From Bacillus sp. UNC438CL73TsuS30 (lineage in GTDB: Bacteria > Bacillota > Bacilli > Bacillales > Cytobacillaceae): a DNA stretch of 64,000 nt. The notes beneath the pieces were generated by a model that was given only the letters and a program-made list of their open reading frames with translations, made no database searches and was not told where the DNA came from. Shown here one piece after another: positions 34,597-43,646 of the stretch (the first letter of the stretch is position 1; every line of letters starts with the position of its first letter). Where the stretch lies: contig NZ_KI535295.1 of the NCBI RefSeq assembly GCF_000482325.1, forward strand, positions 1,041,060 to 1,105,059, in the 5' to 3' direction. Both the position numbers and the translations under genes were made by a program.

Positions 34597-35801
34597 TGAA
34601 AAAATTTCTGAAGATTTTTTTACTTATCATTCTTTTTCTTCCCATTGTAAGCGCATGCTGGAATCAAAAAGAGCTAACAGATCTAGCATTTGTCATGGCA
34701 TTAGGTATAGATAGGGGAGAAAATCAGAAATTTGAATTATCGGTACAAATTGTAAATCCTGGAAATGTGTCATCAGGACAGAGTGGCGGTGGGCAAGGAT
34801 TACCGATTGTCGTATATCAAAGCTCCGGTAATACAATAACAGAAGCGGCCAGAAATTTAACAAAGCAAATATCACGCCGGCTGTATTACGCTCACACCAA
34901 TCTGGTTGTTGTTAGTGAAGAGGTAGCGAAAACGGATTTAATGGATATTTTGGATGCCCTCGACCGTGATCCTGAGTTTCGGACAACAACAGAGCTGGTA
35001 GTTGCTAGAAACGTAAAGGCAGAAGATATGATTTCAACGCTTTCCCTTCTTGATAAACTACCGGTGAATAAGATCACAAAAGAAATTAATACAACAGAAA
35101 AACTGTTGGGAGAAAATATGCATGTCCCGATCGATGATTTTCTTGCAGCACTGGTTTCAAAGGGAAAACAGCCATTGGCAAATGGAATTAGACTAGTTGG
35201 CGATACAGAAAATGTCGGGAAATCGGATATTTTACAAAAAACAAAAGCTGACGGCATTCCAGCTGCGGCTGGATTAGCCCTTTTCAAAAGTGGAAAATTG
35301 ACGGGATGGGTTGATCAAAAAAATGCCCGTGGTGTGGTATGGGTTTTAAACAAGGTTCAAAGCACAGATATTAATGTGAGTTGGAATGGAAAAAAGGATG
35401 CATTATCAGTTGCACCCGTTCGTTCGAAAACAAAGGTCACTTCAAGCATAAACAATGGAAAACCTCTTATAAATGTTTTTATTGAGAACGAAGGCTGGAT
35501 TAGTGAAGCAAATACGGCCATTGACCTCTCAAATCCGGAAGTAATTAAAAAAATTGATCAACTCGTTCAAAATGAAATTCAAAAGGAAGTTCTAGCAGCG
35601 ATTAAGGCTGTCCAAAGGAAAAAAAGTGATGTGTTTGGATTCGGAGAAACGATTCATCGAACGTACCCGCTTTATTGGAAAAAGATTAAAGCTGACTGGA
35701 ATAATCAGTTTGCGGAGCTTGATGTAAATGTTCAGGTGGTTTCTTACGTTAGACGGGAAGGAATTCGGGTGAATCCATTCTGGGTCGATTTTACTAAATA
35801 A
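34596..35801 (+). CDS. Spore germination receptor lipoprotein C (GerAC family)
   Basis: A 401-residue Ger(x)C lipoprotein. The signal peptide ends at VSAC with the cysteine at about residue 21, followed by WNQKELTDLAFVMALGIDRGE, the standard N-terminal block of the family. Three-domain architecture is expected from the length. It sits between A and B subunits, so the order here is A-C-B rather than the A-B-C of gerA itself. Confidence 0.94.
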   Translation: MKKFLKIFLLIILFLPIVSACWNQKELTDLAFVMALGIDRGENQKFELSVQIVNPGNVSSGQSGGGQGLPIVVYQSSGNTITEAARNLTKQISRRLYYAHTNLVVVSEEVAKTDLMDILDALDRDPEFRTTTELVVARNVKAEDMISTLSLLDKLPVNKITKEINTTEKLLGENMHVPIDDFLAALVSKGKQPLANGIRLVGDTENVGKSDILQKTKADGIPAAAGLALFKSGKLTGWVDQKNARGVVWVLNKVQSTDINVSWNGKKDALSVAPVRSKTKVTSSINNGKPLINVFIENEGWISEANTAIDLSNPEVIKKIDQLVQNEIQKEVLAAIKAVQRKKSDVFGFGETIHRTYPLYWKKIKADWNNQFAELDVNVQVVSYVRREGIRVNPFWVDFTK

Positions 35802-35828
35802 CCCTAAGCAAAAGGGGCGAGGTTGTAG

Positions 35829-36938
35829 ATGGAAAAGATAAAAATAAACGCATCCCAGCTTTTCGTCCTGGTCTTTCTTTTTGAAATGGGGAGTTCAATT
35901 CTCTTTGGTCTTGGTGGAAAGGCAAAACAAGACGCATGGATTGCCATTTTAATGGGATTAGCGGGCGGTTTAATGGTCTTCTTCATTTACTATCGTCTCT
36001 TTCTTTATTATCAAGATTTGCCCTTGACTAGCTATGTACAAAAAATTGTCGGGAAATGGCCGGGGCGAATCATTGCCTTATTTTATGTTATGTATTTTAT
36101 CTATTTTTCAGCGAGGGTCTTACGAGATTTTGGCGAATTGTTGACAAACACGGTTTATACCACTACACCACTGTTTGTCATTAATACTTTGATGGTGTTG
36201 ACCATCATTTATGGAATACATAAAGGGTTAGAAGTCATCGCAAGAGTGGGGCAGCTATATTTTGGTATTATTTATTTAATGGCTATAGCAGGATTTCTGC
36301 TCATTATCTTTTCTGGTTTAATTCACTTTGAATACCTAAAGCCCATTCTTGAAAATGGTTGGAAACTAGTGTTTAAATCGTTTCTTGGTGAAACACTTAC
36401 CTTTCCGTTTGGAGAGATGATTGTTTTCACGATGATTTTACCATTTGTTAATGAACCCAAAAAAATAAAATTTGTTTGTGTCGGCGGAATGATTTTAAGT
36501 GGAATCAATATTATTATTACCGTAATTATTACGATTTCGACTATAGGTCCGGAACTGTATCTTCGGTCAAACTTTCCTTTGTTAACTACTGTTTCAAGAA
36601 TCCAATTGGCAAGTTTTATTGAACGGCTGGATGTTCTTTTTATGCTCTACCTCATCATTGGCGGTTTTTTTAAAGTATCACTCTTTTTTTACGCTGCCGT
36701 CGCAGGTGCAGCTGATATATTTCAAATTAAACAGAAGAAGCTTACCTTTCCAATTGGATTGGTTGTTTTGTTCGCATCGATTACTATGGCCTCCACATAT
36801 GCAGAACATATTAAAGAGGGGTTAGTAGTTGTCACGGTCTATTTACATTATCCCTTTCAAATTATCATTCCAGGTACTATGCTAGTGATTGCCTTTTTTC
36901 GAAATAGGAAGGAAAAATCTAATACGACGACAAATTGA
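35829..36938 (+). CDS. Spore germination receptor permease-like subunit B (GerAB family)
   Basis: A 369-residue endospore germination permease of the APC superfamily with about ten helices. It begins with KINASQLFVLVFLFEMGSSI, typical of GerAB. In the known receptors the B subunit binds the germinant (amino acid or similar), but the ligand cannot be read from the sequence. GAGGTTG precedes the start. It closes the operon. Confidence 0.93.
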   Translation: MEKIKINASQLFVLVFLFEMGSSILFGLGGKAKQDAWIAILMGLAGGLMVFFIYYRLFLYYQDLPLTSYVQKIVGKWPGRIIALFYVMYFIYFSARVLRDFGELLTNTVYTTTPLFVINTLMVLTIIYGIHKGLEVIARVGQLYFGIIYLMAIAGFLLIIFSGLIHFEYLKPILENGWKLVFKSFLGETLTFPFGEMIVFTMILPFVNEPKKIKFVCVGGMILSGINIIITVIITISTIGPELYLRSNFPLLTTVSRIQLASFIERLDVLFMLYLIIGGFFKVSLFFYAAVAGAADIFQIKQKKLTFPIGLVVLFASITMASTYAEHIKEGLVVVTVYLHYPFQIIIPGTMLVIAFFRNRKEKSNTTTN

Positions 36939-36972
36939 AAAAACAGCCATTCGTAATCAAATGACTATTTTT
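36939..36972 (-). terminator. Terminator of the histidine kinase gene
   Basis: On the minus strand AAAAATAGTCATT pairs with AATGGCTGTTTTT through two G-U pairs and runs into T's. The plus-strand version has two mismatches, so it mainly serves the kinase. Confidence 0.6.
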
Positions 36973-36981
36973 TAATCGGAA

Positions 36982-38652
36982 TTATGGTTTTACAATTTTT
37001 GCATGCCTTGTTGTTTTAGCCTTTATGGGATTATGCGGCAGAACGATGGTGACTAATGTTCCTTCATTTTTTTGACTTTCAAATGTAATGGTTCCTTTAT
37101 GTGATTGCACAATCTTGAAGCTGACCGTCAATCCTAAACCAGTTCCTTTTTCTTTGGAGGAGTAAAACGGCTCACCAATTTTCGCTAATCTTTCTTTCGT
37201 AATACCACAGCCGTTATCTTTCACTTTAATCGTAATCTGCTCTTGTTCGATTCTTTCAATACTTACCAGAATCGTACCGCCGTTTTGGGAAGCTTCAATC
37301 GCATTTTTAATGACATTAATAAACAATTGCTTAAGCTGGTTTGGTTCGCATTCCATGAGGGTTTCCTTAGCAGGAAAAGTTGATTCTATTTGCACGTTAT
37401 ATAGACTTGCTTCTGTATTTAATAATGAAATGACATCAAACATGATTTTTTGGATATCCGCAGTTGTATATTTAAGGACCTGCGGTTTTGCTAAAAGCAG
37501 CAGCTCACCCACAATATGGTTGATTCGATCAAGTTCATCTAGCATGATTTGGTAATAAAATTGATGCCTTTGGTCCTCAACCTGTAAAAGCTGAACAAAT
37601 CCTTTCAAAGACGTAAGCGGATTGCGAATTTCATGGGCAACACTTGCAGATAGTTCCCCGACGACAGAAAGTTTTTCTGTCCTTCTTAACCGTTCCTCTG
37701 TTTGCCTTAATCCCGTTACATCTCTTCCATACCCAATAACCCCTGTTATTTCACCATTAATAACAATGGGAAGGGAGGTAGTTTGTAAGGTAATCGAATG
37801 CCCGTCCGCATGGAGGATGTTTAATTCATAAATGATTGGCGTACTATCATCTACGACGGTCGAGATAAATTCCTTAAGATGATGGCGAAAGCGTTTAGGT
37901 AATATGCTTTTTACATTTTTACCAATCATTTCTTCCCTTTTATAACCCGTAATAATTTCAAATTGTGGATTCAAATTAGAAAGGATTCCATTTAGGTCCA
38001 TCATATAAACAATATCCGGGCTGTATTCAAACAATGATTTGTATTGCTGCTGGCTTTCTGCCAGCTTTTTGGCCATATCTTTTTTTTCAGTAATATCTCG
38101 GCCAATAATCACGAGGCCCTGTCTTGATCCATCCGGATTAAACAGAGGGACTTTGATTGTGTCAAATGTTTTGCTAGAGCCATCGGGGATTGGAACCACT
38201 TCTTCGCACCTTGTCACGATTCCATTTTTCCACGTTTCTTCATCCGATACCTCGCAATACCTCAGTGCATCTGCATAGTAATCTGAGTATGCTGCTAATT
38301 CGGAGTCCTTTTTCCCTCGATAATCAATATTTTCAAGCTGGAATAATTTTAGTCCAAAATCATTTGCTTCAATCCATCTTCCTTCCCCATCCTTAAAGTT
38401 GACAAAATCAACCATCGAATTGATCAAGGTGGATAGCCGTTTTTCATCCTCTTTGGACGCATTCAATTCTTCTTTTTTACCGATAAAGAAATAAATTGCT
38501 CCACCAGTAACAATCACATAAAAAATTTCTTTTAACCGTTCAAAAATCCAAATTAAATGGGTGGGGAGATAATGTTCAACTAAATAATTTGTTCCATATA
38601 TCCAAATAAAACTTAAGACAAAGTATAAAATTACAAGTTTTTGTTTCTGCAT
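36982..38652 (-). CDS. Orphan PAS-domain sensor histidine kinase, sporulation-kinase-like
   Basis: A 556-residue kinase. Two N-terminal membrane helices (about 5-60) are followed by a PAS domain (about 72-200), a second PAS (about 205-335), a HisKA domain with phospho-acceptor His in SASVAHEIRNPLTSLKGF, and HATPase_c with NAIEAS, DNGCGI and GTGLGL. No response regulator is adjacent. The H-box region resembles Kin-type kinases of the Spo0A phosphorelay, so it probably feeds Spo0F; this is inferred from similarity and orphan status. It is convergent with the germination operon. Confidence 0.88.
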   Translation of the reverse strand: MQKQKLVILYFVLSFIWIYGTNYLVEHYLPTHLIWIFERLKEIFYVIVTGGAIYFFIGKKEELNASKEDEKRLSTLINSMVDFVNFKDGEGRWIEANDFGLKLFQLENIDYRGKKDSELAAYSDYYADALRYCEVSDEETWKNGIVTRCEEVVPIPDGSSKTFDTIKVPLFNPDGSRQGLVIIGRDITEKKDMAKKLAESQQQYKSLFEYSPDIVYMMDLNGILSNLNPQFEIITGYKREEMIGKNVKSILPKRFRHHLKEFISTVVDDSTPIIYELNILHADGHSITLQTTSLPIVINGEITGVIGYGRDVTGLRQTEERLRRTEKLSVVGELSASVAHEIRNPLTSLKGFVQLLQVEDQRHQFYYQIMLDELDRINHIVGELLLLAKPQVLKYTTADIQKIMFDVISLLNTEASLYNVQIESTFPAKETLMECEPNQLKQLFINVIKNAIEASQNGGTILVSIERIEQEQITIKVKDNGCGITKERLAKIGEPFYSSKEKGTGLGLTVSFKIVQSHKGTITFESQKNEGTLVTIVLPHNPIKAKTTRHAKIVKP

Positions 38653-38982
38653 GTAATTCTCCAGTTCCTTCAGTAAGTGAATTTCCTCGCTTGTTCATAA
38701 AAACATACCTTCCTTCTATAGTACTAGATTCTGAATGAATTGGGAATAATGCAAATCTGGAAATCTAGATGAATTCCATAATTTTTCCGGTATTCTCGAG
38801 AAAATAAGGCTATCGTAAAGGTTACAAATTGGTAACATAGTCGAATAAAAGATTTTACCGGATTGTAACCCTTTTTTCTGGAAAAAAAAGTATGATTTAT
38901 AGGGGATATGAATTTAAGACTTTTTGGACGGAAGATTTTTCCTTTGCCTCAGGTTGAATGGTGTTAGGAGTGTGAGCATGAA
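38653..38982. promoter_or_regulatory. Divergent control region between kinase and sigX
   Basis: A 330-base region without a convincing gene. At 38819-38835 it holds the inverted repeat GGTTAC/GTAAC around AAATTG. A possible ECF-type promoter is TGTAACC at 38864-38870 with GTATGA about 19 bases later (38890-38895), upstream of sigX. ECF sigma factors commonly transcribe their own genes from -35 elements rich in AAC, so autoregulation is plausible. A short open frame beginning at 38924 overlaps sigX in another frame and is not a gene. Confidence 0.4.
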
Positions 38983-39510
38983 TTGGAAGAAGTCTTTAAT
39001 CATTTATATAAAAAATATCATCAGGATGTTTTTAATTTTTTGTATTATATGGTTCATAATCGCGAACAAGCAGAAGATCTTGTTCAAGAAGTCTATATAC
39101 GTGTATTAAAGGCCTACCAGCAATTTAAGGGTGATTGCAGTGAAAAAACATGGCTTTTTGCAATTGCTAGAAATGTGGCCATTGATTCTTTTCGAAAAAA
39201 TAAAGGCTGGAAACAGCGGATCATCGATCAATTTGATTCTTGGGAACAGCAAGTCAAGGATGAATCGATTTCTCCGGAAGAGTCTGCGTTCCAAAAATTG
39301 GATACACAAAATATGTTCAAATGTCTTGAACAGTGCACCTTAGACCAAAAGAGTGTAATCATTCTACGCTTCCTTCAGGAGCTTTCAATTTATGAAACCG
39401 CTAAAGTATTAGGTTGGAAGGAAAGTAAAGTGAAAACAACCCAGCATAGAGCGATTAAACAATTAAAAATTTTAATGGAGGAGATAAGTAATAGAGAAAA
39501 AGCCGGATAA
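38983..39510 (+). CDS. sigX: ECF RNA polymerase sigma factor SigX
   Basis: A 175-residue ECF sigma factor. Region 2 has FNFLYYMVHNREQAEDLVQEVYIRVL and region 4 has IILRFLQELSIYETAKVLGWKESKVK followed by TTQHRAIKQL. The N-terminus MEEVFNHLYKKYHQD and the TTQHR motif resemble B. subtilis SigX closely. The start is TTG at 38983, with AGGAG at 38966-38970 somewhat far away. In B. subtilis sigX is followed by its anti-sigma gene rsiX; here a terminator and a two-component system follow instead. SigX governs cell-surface charge and resistance to cationic peptides. Confidence 0.88.
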   Translation: MEEVFNHLYKKYHQDVFNFLYYMVHNREQAEDLVQEVYIRVLKAYQQFKGDCSEKTWLFAIARNVAIDSFRKNKGWKQRIIDQFDSWEQQVKDESISPEESAFQKLDTQNMFKCLEQCTLDQKSVIILRFLQELSIYETAKVLGWKESKVKTTQHRAIKQLKILMEEISNREKAG

Positions 39511-39547
39511 CAGAATAAAATTCTACAATTGAACCTTACAAGATAAG

Positions 39548-39577
39548 AACCTTCGCTGCCGCGTAGGTTATTTTTTT
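39548..39577 (+). terminator. Terminator after sigX
   Basis: AACCTTCGC/GCGTAGGTT (one T-T mismatch) with loop TGCC, then a T-run. It separates sigX from the two-component genes. Confidence 0.75.
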
Positions 39578-39663
39578 ATAATAAAATGAAATAAACGTTG
39601 CTTAGTTTTACCTCATATGTAAAATTATAGGAGAGAGAAAATTTAAATTGTGAGGTTTATACG

Positions 39664-40371
39664 ATGTCAGAGGGAACAATTTTAGTGGTGGAAGATGAAA
39701 TCCCGATTCGGAAACTAATTGTATTTAATTTACAGCGCTCAAATTTTGAGGTAATGGAAGCCGGGGAAGGAAAAGAGGCGTTAGCACTTGTAAATAATCG
39801 AACTCCTTCTTTAGTCCTTTTAGATATTATGCTGCCTGATATGGACGGATTTGAAATCTGCAGCAAAATCAGGGAAACTCGCCCCAGGCTTCCAATAGTT
39901 ATTGTTTCTGCCCGCGGGCAAGACATGGAAAAGATTATGGGCTTGGAGCTCGGCGCAGATGATTATATTGTTAAGCCATTTAATCCACTGGAACTAGTGG
40001 CAAGAATTCGTTCAGTTTTAAGAAGAACAAATCAAACAGTACCTAAACAGCCTGAACCAGTCATCAAAGCTGGACCTTTTCATTTTGAAATGAAAACACA
40101 GCGCTTGTACAAAAATGGCCAATTGGTCAAATTAACCGCAAGGGAATTTCAATTAATTAAATTATTTTTTGAGCGGTTTAACGAGCCGCTCTCAAGAAAT
40201 CAGCTATTAGATGAAATTTGGGGGCAGAATTATTTTGGCGACCCAAAAACAGTAGATGTACATATTCGCAGATTAAGAGAGAAAATTGAAGATGACCCGT
40301 CTCAGCCTTTGTTTTTAAAAACCATCTGGGGTTTTGGTTATTCCTTTCAAAATAGTGAGATAAATGGATGA
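39664..40371 (+). CDS. OmpR-family response regulator
   Basis: A 235-residue two-domain regulator. The receiver domain has the acidic pair DE at the start, the phospho-acceptor Asp in LLDIMLPDMDG, and KPFNP with the conserved lysine. The C-terminal winged helix has LTAREFQLIKLFFE and VDVHIRRLREKIE. It forms an operon with the following kinase (4-base overlap) and the lipoprotein. It is PhoP/YycF-like in general form; no specific orthologue is assigned. GTGAGG precedes the start. Confidence 0.93.
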   Translation: MSEGTILVVEDEIPIRKLIVFNLQRSNFEVMEAGEGKEALALVNNRTPSLVLLDIMLPDMDGFEICSKIRETRPRLPIVIVSARGQDMEKIMGLELGADDYIVKPFNPLELVARIRSVLRRTNQTVPKQPEPVIKAGPFHFEMKTQRLYKNGQLVKLTAREFQLIKLFFERFNEPLSRNQLLDEIWGQNYFGDPKTVDVHIRRLREKIEDDPSQPLFLKTIWGFGYSFQNSEING

Positions 40372-41744
40372 AAAAGGGAATTAAACGGAGAGTGGTTTGG
40401 AGTTATTTAATCCTGATCATATTCAGTGTTGCCCTATTTGAAGCGATCATTCTTTTCGCCTTAAGAGTGTATTATCTTGATGGAATCAAGCAAACATTAC
40501 GCGACCAAGGCATATTGTTTTCATCCTATTATGAGCAGGAATTAATTGATAACCAGTTGCTTAACGACCCGGGAAGATTATTGAATCAATATCGATTCCT
40601 GGTATCGGCTGAAGTTCAACTAATTGACCCCGATGGAAATGTAATTGCTGATACCCATGAAAATAAGCAAAAAAACATTTCCGATTATGAGGATGTAAAA
40701 ATGGCCTTTACCGGTGTTACCGGTTATCTAGATACGAAAGCAGTCGGAGAACGAATTTTATTTGTAACACAGCCGTTAAAGCGGGGAAGTACGGTTATTG
40801 GGGCGATTCGCTTTACTACCTCAATGGATCGGTTAAATCACGTTTTTACCAAAAATATGCTGATCCTTTTATCTTTTGGAGGGATTGTTATCCTTACGGC
40901 AGCCATCATCAGCTTTTTCCTTGCAAACACTATTACGAAGCCGATTAGTGTAATTACGAAGGCTGCGGAACAAATGGCTTCCGGGAAGTTATCTACCAGA
41001 GTCAAAAAGGAGAATGAAGATGAAATTGGCAAGCTTGCAGACACATTAAACTATATGGCGATGCAGATTGAGAAGCATGAGCAATTAAAAAATGAATTTA
41101 TCGCTTCTGTTTCACATGAACTTCGAACGCCTTTGACCTCCATCAAGGGCTGGGCAGTTACGCTTAATTCCATGACAGAAGACGATTTCTTCCGCAACGG
41201 TCTTGAAATTATTTCAACTGAAAGTGACCGGCTCAACCATTTACTTGGTGACCTACTTGATTTCTCGAGTTTATCTTCAGGTAAGCTGCCATTGGTGATT
41301 GAAAAAGTCGCATTGCCAACTTTCATCCAACAGGTGATTCAACAATTAGCTCCAAGGGCTGAGAGACAAGGGATTCAGCTTTCAGGACATTTAGATGAAA
41401 GTCTTGTGCCTGTTCTTGTAGATCATAATCGTTTAAAGCAGGTATTGATGAATCTTATGGATAATGCTTTTAAGTTCACCCCTTATGGCGGGAAAATTGT
41501 GGTCGTCCTAACGAGCATAGGAAAGGAAGCGGTAATACAAGTCATCGATTCAGGTAGTGGAATTACTGAAGAAGAATTACAGTTGGTGAAAAATAAATTT
41601 TATAAAGGGAAGTCCAAAGGTGCTGGAAGCGGCATCGGATTGGCAATTGTCGATGAGATTATCCAAGCGCATCACGGGAAATTTTCTTTGACAAGTAAGA
41701 ATGGGAACGGAACTACAGCAGAGATTCGTCTGCCAATTAAATAG
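40368..41744 (+). CDS. Sensor histidine kinase of the adjacent two-component system
   Basis: A 458-residue transmembrane kinase. Helix 1 is at about 12-34. An extracytoplasmic sensor of about 130 residues containing DPDGNVIADT follows, then helix 2 (about 165-187), HAMP, HisKA with SVSHELRTPLTSIKGW, and HATPase_c with NLMDNAFKFT, DSGSGI and GSGIGLAI. The outer domain would sense an envelope signal. The next gene encodes a lipoprotein with an IseA-like domain, and an NlpC/P60-like protein lies beyond it, so cell-wall hydrolysis is a reasonable guess for the signal. Confidence 0.92.
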   Translation: MKKGIKRRVVWSYLILIIFSVALFEAIILFALRVYYLDGIKQTLRDQGILFSSYYEQELIDNQLLNDPGRLLNQYRFLVSAEVQLIDPDGNVIADTHENKQKNISDYEDVKMAFTGVTGYLDTKAVGERILFVTQPLKRGSTVIGAIRFTTSMDRLNHVFTKNMLILLSFGGIVILTAAIISFFLANTITKPISVITKAAEQMASGKLSTRVKKENEDEIGKLADTLNYMAMQIEKHEQLKNEFIASVSHELRTPLTSIKGWAVTLNSMTEDDFFRNGLEIISTESDRLNHLLGDLLDFSSLSSGKLPLVIEKVALPTFIQQVIQQLAPRAERQGIQLSGHLDESLVPVLVDHNRLKQVLMNLMDNAFKFTPYGGKIVVVLTSIGKEAVIQVIDSGSGITEEELQLVKNKFYKGKSKGAGSGIGLAIVDEIIQAHHGKFSLTSKNGNGTTAEIRLPIK

Positions 41745-41761
41745 ATTAAGAGGAGAAGGTT

Positions 41762-43468
41762 ATGTTCGGAAGCCAAATGAGAAAATGGGTTGTTCCGGCA
41801 ATCGGTATGATGATGCTTAGTGGTTGCAATCTTTTTCCCGAACCTGAAAGTCTTATACAGGTTCCGAGGTACGTGAAAGCATTTGAAACGGAGCATGATG
41901 CTAATGTAGTGGCAACCGCAGCAAAGTATCTGCCAAAGGGAACTACTTTTTCAGTGCCGAATGGTCCAGTTGGGGCTGACCCGGTGCAGCCCGTTGATTT
42001 AGATGGGGATGGGAAAAACGAAATTGTTGTTTTTTATAGTTCAACCAGCAGCAAAGATCAGGTTGGTTTTTTTGTATTAAAAAAAGAAAATAAGGATTGG
42101 GCAAAAGTTTTTATTAAAAAGGGAACCGGCTATGCGGTAAACTGGGCCAATTCTGCCGATGTAACGGAGGATCAACAAAAGGACCTATTAATTGGTTGGC
42201 AGGATGGAGTTTCTTCGGGTAATATATTAGAAATCTATTCCTGGAATAAGAAAAAACTTAAGAAGATACAGAAGTTAAACTATCACGAATTGGAAGCCCT
42301 TCAGTTTAAAAATGATTCATTGACAAGACTTGTCATTTGGCAGCGTGATCTTGCGGATGTTTATAAGGTGCAGCTATTAAAATGGGATGGGAATGGCTTT
42401 GAAGTGGATAAAGAACATGAACCCAGCTATTTTCATAAGGTAATAGATTATTATGAACATCGAACAGCAGAGGTTCCGGATGCCGCTTATTATTGGTATT
42501 ATTTAGCCGATGCCCATTTAAAGGCAAATCACCCGGAGCTCGCTTTAACGGCACTGGAAAAAGGAATGATGCTTCATACTGTTGTTCCATCTTTCAGCTC
42601 TTTTTTGAAATTAAAGGATCAAATTGTTGAAAGGCTGGAAAAAAATAAAGACTCTTCGGTTTTGTTTGAATATCATGATCCGAATCTTTCCTTTCGTGTT
42701 CCAAATAATCTTGCCCCGTACATTACAACGAAAGGCGGACATGGCGATAATAACAGCGATATCGTTTCAGTCCTATTTTCTCCTGATCAAAGGCTGCAAA
42801 AATGTTTATTTACCTTCGAGATTTTTACAAAGGATATGTCAGGAGGGATCAAGGATTCTGAATTAGTGAAAATTGGAGAAACGAAAAACCATCTTTATTT
42901 TATAAGAAGAGGAAAAGAAATGAGCGATGCTGGGAATAAGCTCGTTCAAACAGCCATTTCCAACAGGGAACAAATCATTTCAAGTGTAAAAATCGGACCC
43001 GAATACCAGGAATATTACAGCCTTGAAAATGAAAATGTCATTCAGATCGCAAAGGATGCATCGGTGAAATATCAGTATGTGATGAGCGGCGGAAAAATGA
43101 AAGATGGAATAATCGAACCCATCTATCTAAGTGGTTCAGAGTACCGTTATCTAGGGTCTGATTTAGACACGAAAGCAAAGTTGTTTAATTATTTATCTAC
43201 TTCATATACATTGGATGCAATCGATACCTTTTTGAAAAAGGCAAAAATTTTAGAGCACGATAGGAAGCTTGTCCAGCTAAATGCCGACGGGGGATCGATG
43301 TTAAATTATGATTTAGCAAAAGTAGTGCAGAAAAAAGATAATGGGGAAGAAAAAGAGTTTGATATAAAGGTTCCACTAGGAGATAGTTACTCCTATGAAG
43401 TGGTCCATATCGGATTCCAAAAAACAGAAAGCGGATGGAGAATTTTCTCTGATCCTGGGACATTTTAA
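41762..43468 (+). CDS. Large lipoprotein with FG-GAP-like loop and C-terminal IseA-like domain
   Basis: A 568-residue lipoprotein with lipobox LSGC (Cys22). An N-domain with DLDGDGKNEIVVF (a calcium-type loop of FG-GAP/beta-propeller proteins) is followed by a helical part around AYYWYYLADAHLKANHPELAL that looks TPR-like. The last ~120 residues, from EYRYLGSDLDTKAKLFNYLS through LVQLNADGGSML to SGWRIFS, resemble the DL-endopeptidase inhibitor IseA (YoeB). IseA binds and blocks NlpC/P60 autolysins. It follows the two-component system directly (AGGAG upstream) and is likely its accessory or target. Confidence 0.8.
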   Translation: MFGSQMRKWVVPAIGMMMLSGCNLFPEPESLIQVPRYVKAFETEHDANVVATAAKYLPKGTTFSVPNGPVGADPVQPVDLDGDGKNEIVVFYSSTSSKDQVGFFVLKKENKDWAKVFIKKGTGYAVNWANSADVTEDQQKDLLIGWQDGVSSGNILEIYSWNKKKLKKIQKLNYHELEALQFKNDSLTRLVIWQRDLADVYKVQLLKWDGNGFEVDKEHEPSYFHKVIDYYEHRTAEVPDAAYYWYYLADAHLKANHPELALTALEKGMMLHTVVPSFSSFLKLKDQIVERLEKNKDSSVLFEYHDPNLSFRVPNNLAPYITTKGGHGDNNSDIVSVLFSPDQRLQKCLFTFEIFTKDMSGGIKDSELVKIGETKNHLYFIRRGKEMSDAGNKLVQTAISNREQIISSVKIGPEYQEYYSLENENVIQIAKDASVKYQYVMSGGKMKDGIIEPIYLSGSEYRYLGSDLDTKAKLFNYLSTSYTLDAIDTFLKKAKILEHDRKLVQLNADGGSMLNYDLAKVVQKKDNGEEKEFDIKVPLGDSYSYEVVHIGFQKTESGWRIFSDPGTF

Positions 43469-43477
43469 ATGAAGTTT

Positions 43478-43508
43478 AAAAAGGCTGGGGAAACCCAAGC
43501 CTTTTTAA
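43478..43508. terminator. Terminator after the IseA-like lipoprotein
   Basis: AAAAAGGCT/AGCCTTTTT with extra GGGG/CCC pairing inside. It overlaps the end of the small minus-strand ORF at 43505-43618 and may serve both strands. Confidence 0.8.
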
Positions 43509-43618
43509 AAATCACGAATGAATAAACGAACGATGAAATAAAAGAGGGAATTTACACCGAGAATGCATAGAAATACTAATACGACGTAGTAGAAAAAATC
43601 CTTCCACTTTTTTTGCAA
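43505..43618 (-). CDS. Candidate small single-pass membrane protein
   Basis: An open frame of 37 residues from a TTG, or 40 residues from the ATG at 43627. It has one strong hydrophobic helix (FFYYVVLVFLCILGVNSLFYFIV) flanked by basic ends. TTG at 43618 has GAGG at a normal distance, whereas ATG 43627 is too close to it. It lies 28 bases after the NlpC/P60-like gene on the same strand, so it may be co-transcribed. No family is recognised. Confidence 0.45.
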   Translation of the reverse strand: MQKKWKDFFYYVVLVFLCILGVNSLFYFIVRLFIRDF

Positions 43619-43646
43619 CTTTTTCATCCTCTAAATCAAAAGCGGG

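Noticed and set aside
38924..39109. Open frame with hydrophobic stretch before and over sigX
   Set aside because: It overlaps the sigX start in another frame; the SigX frame matches the known protein from its first residues.
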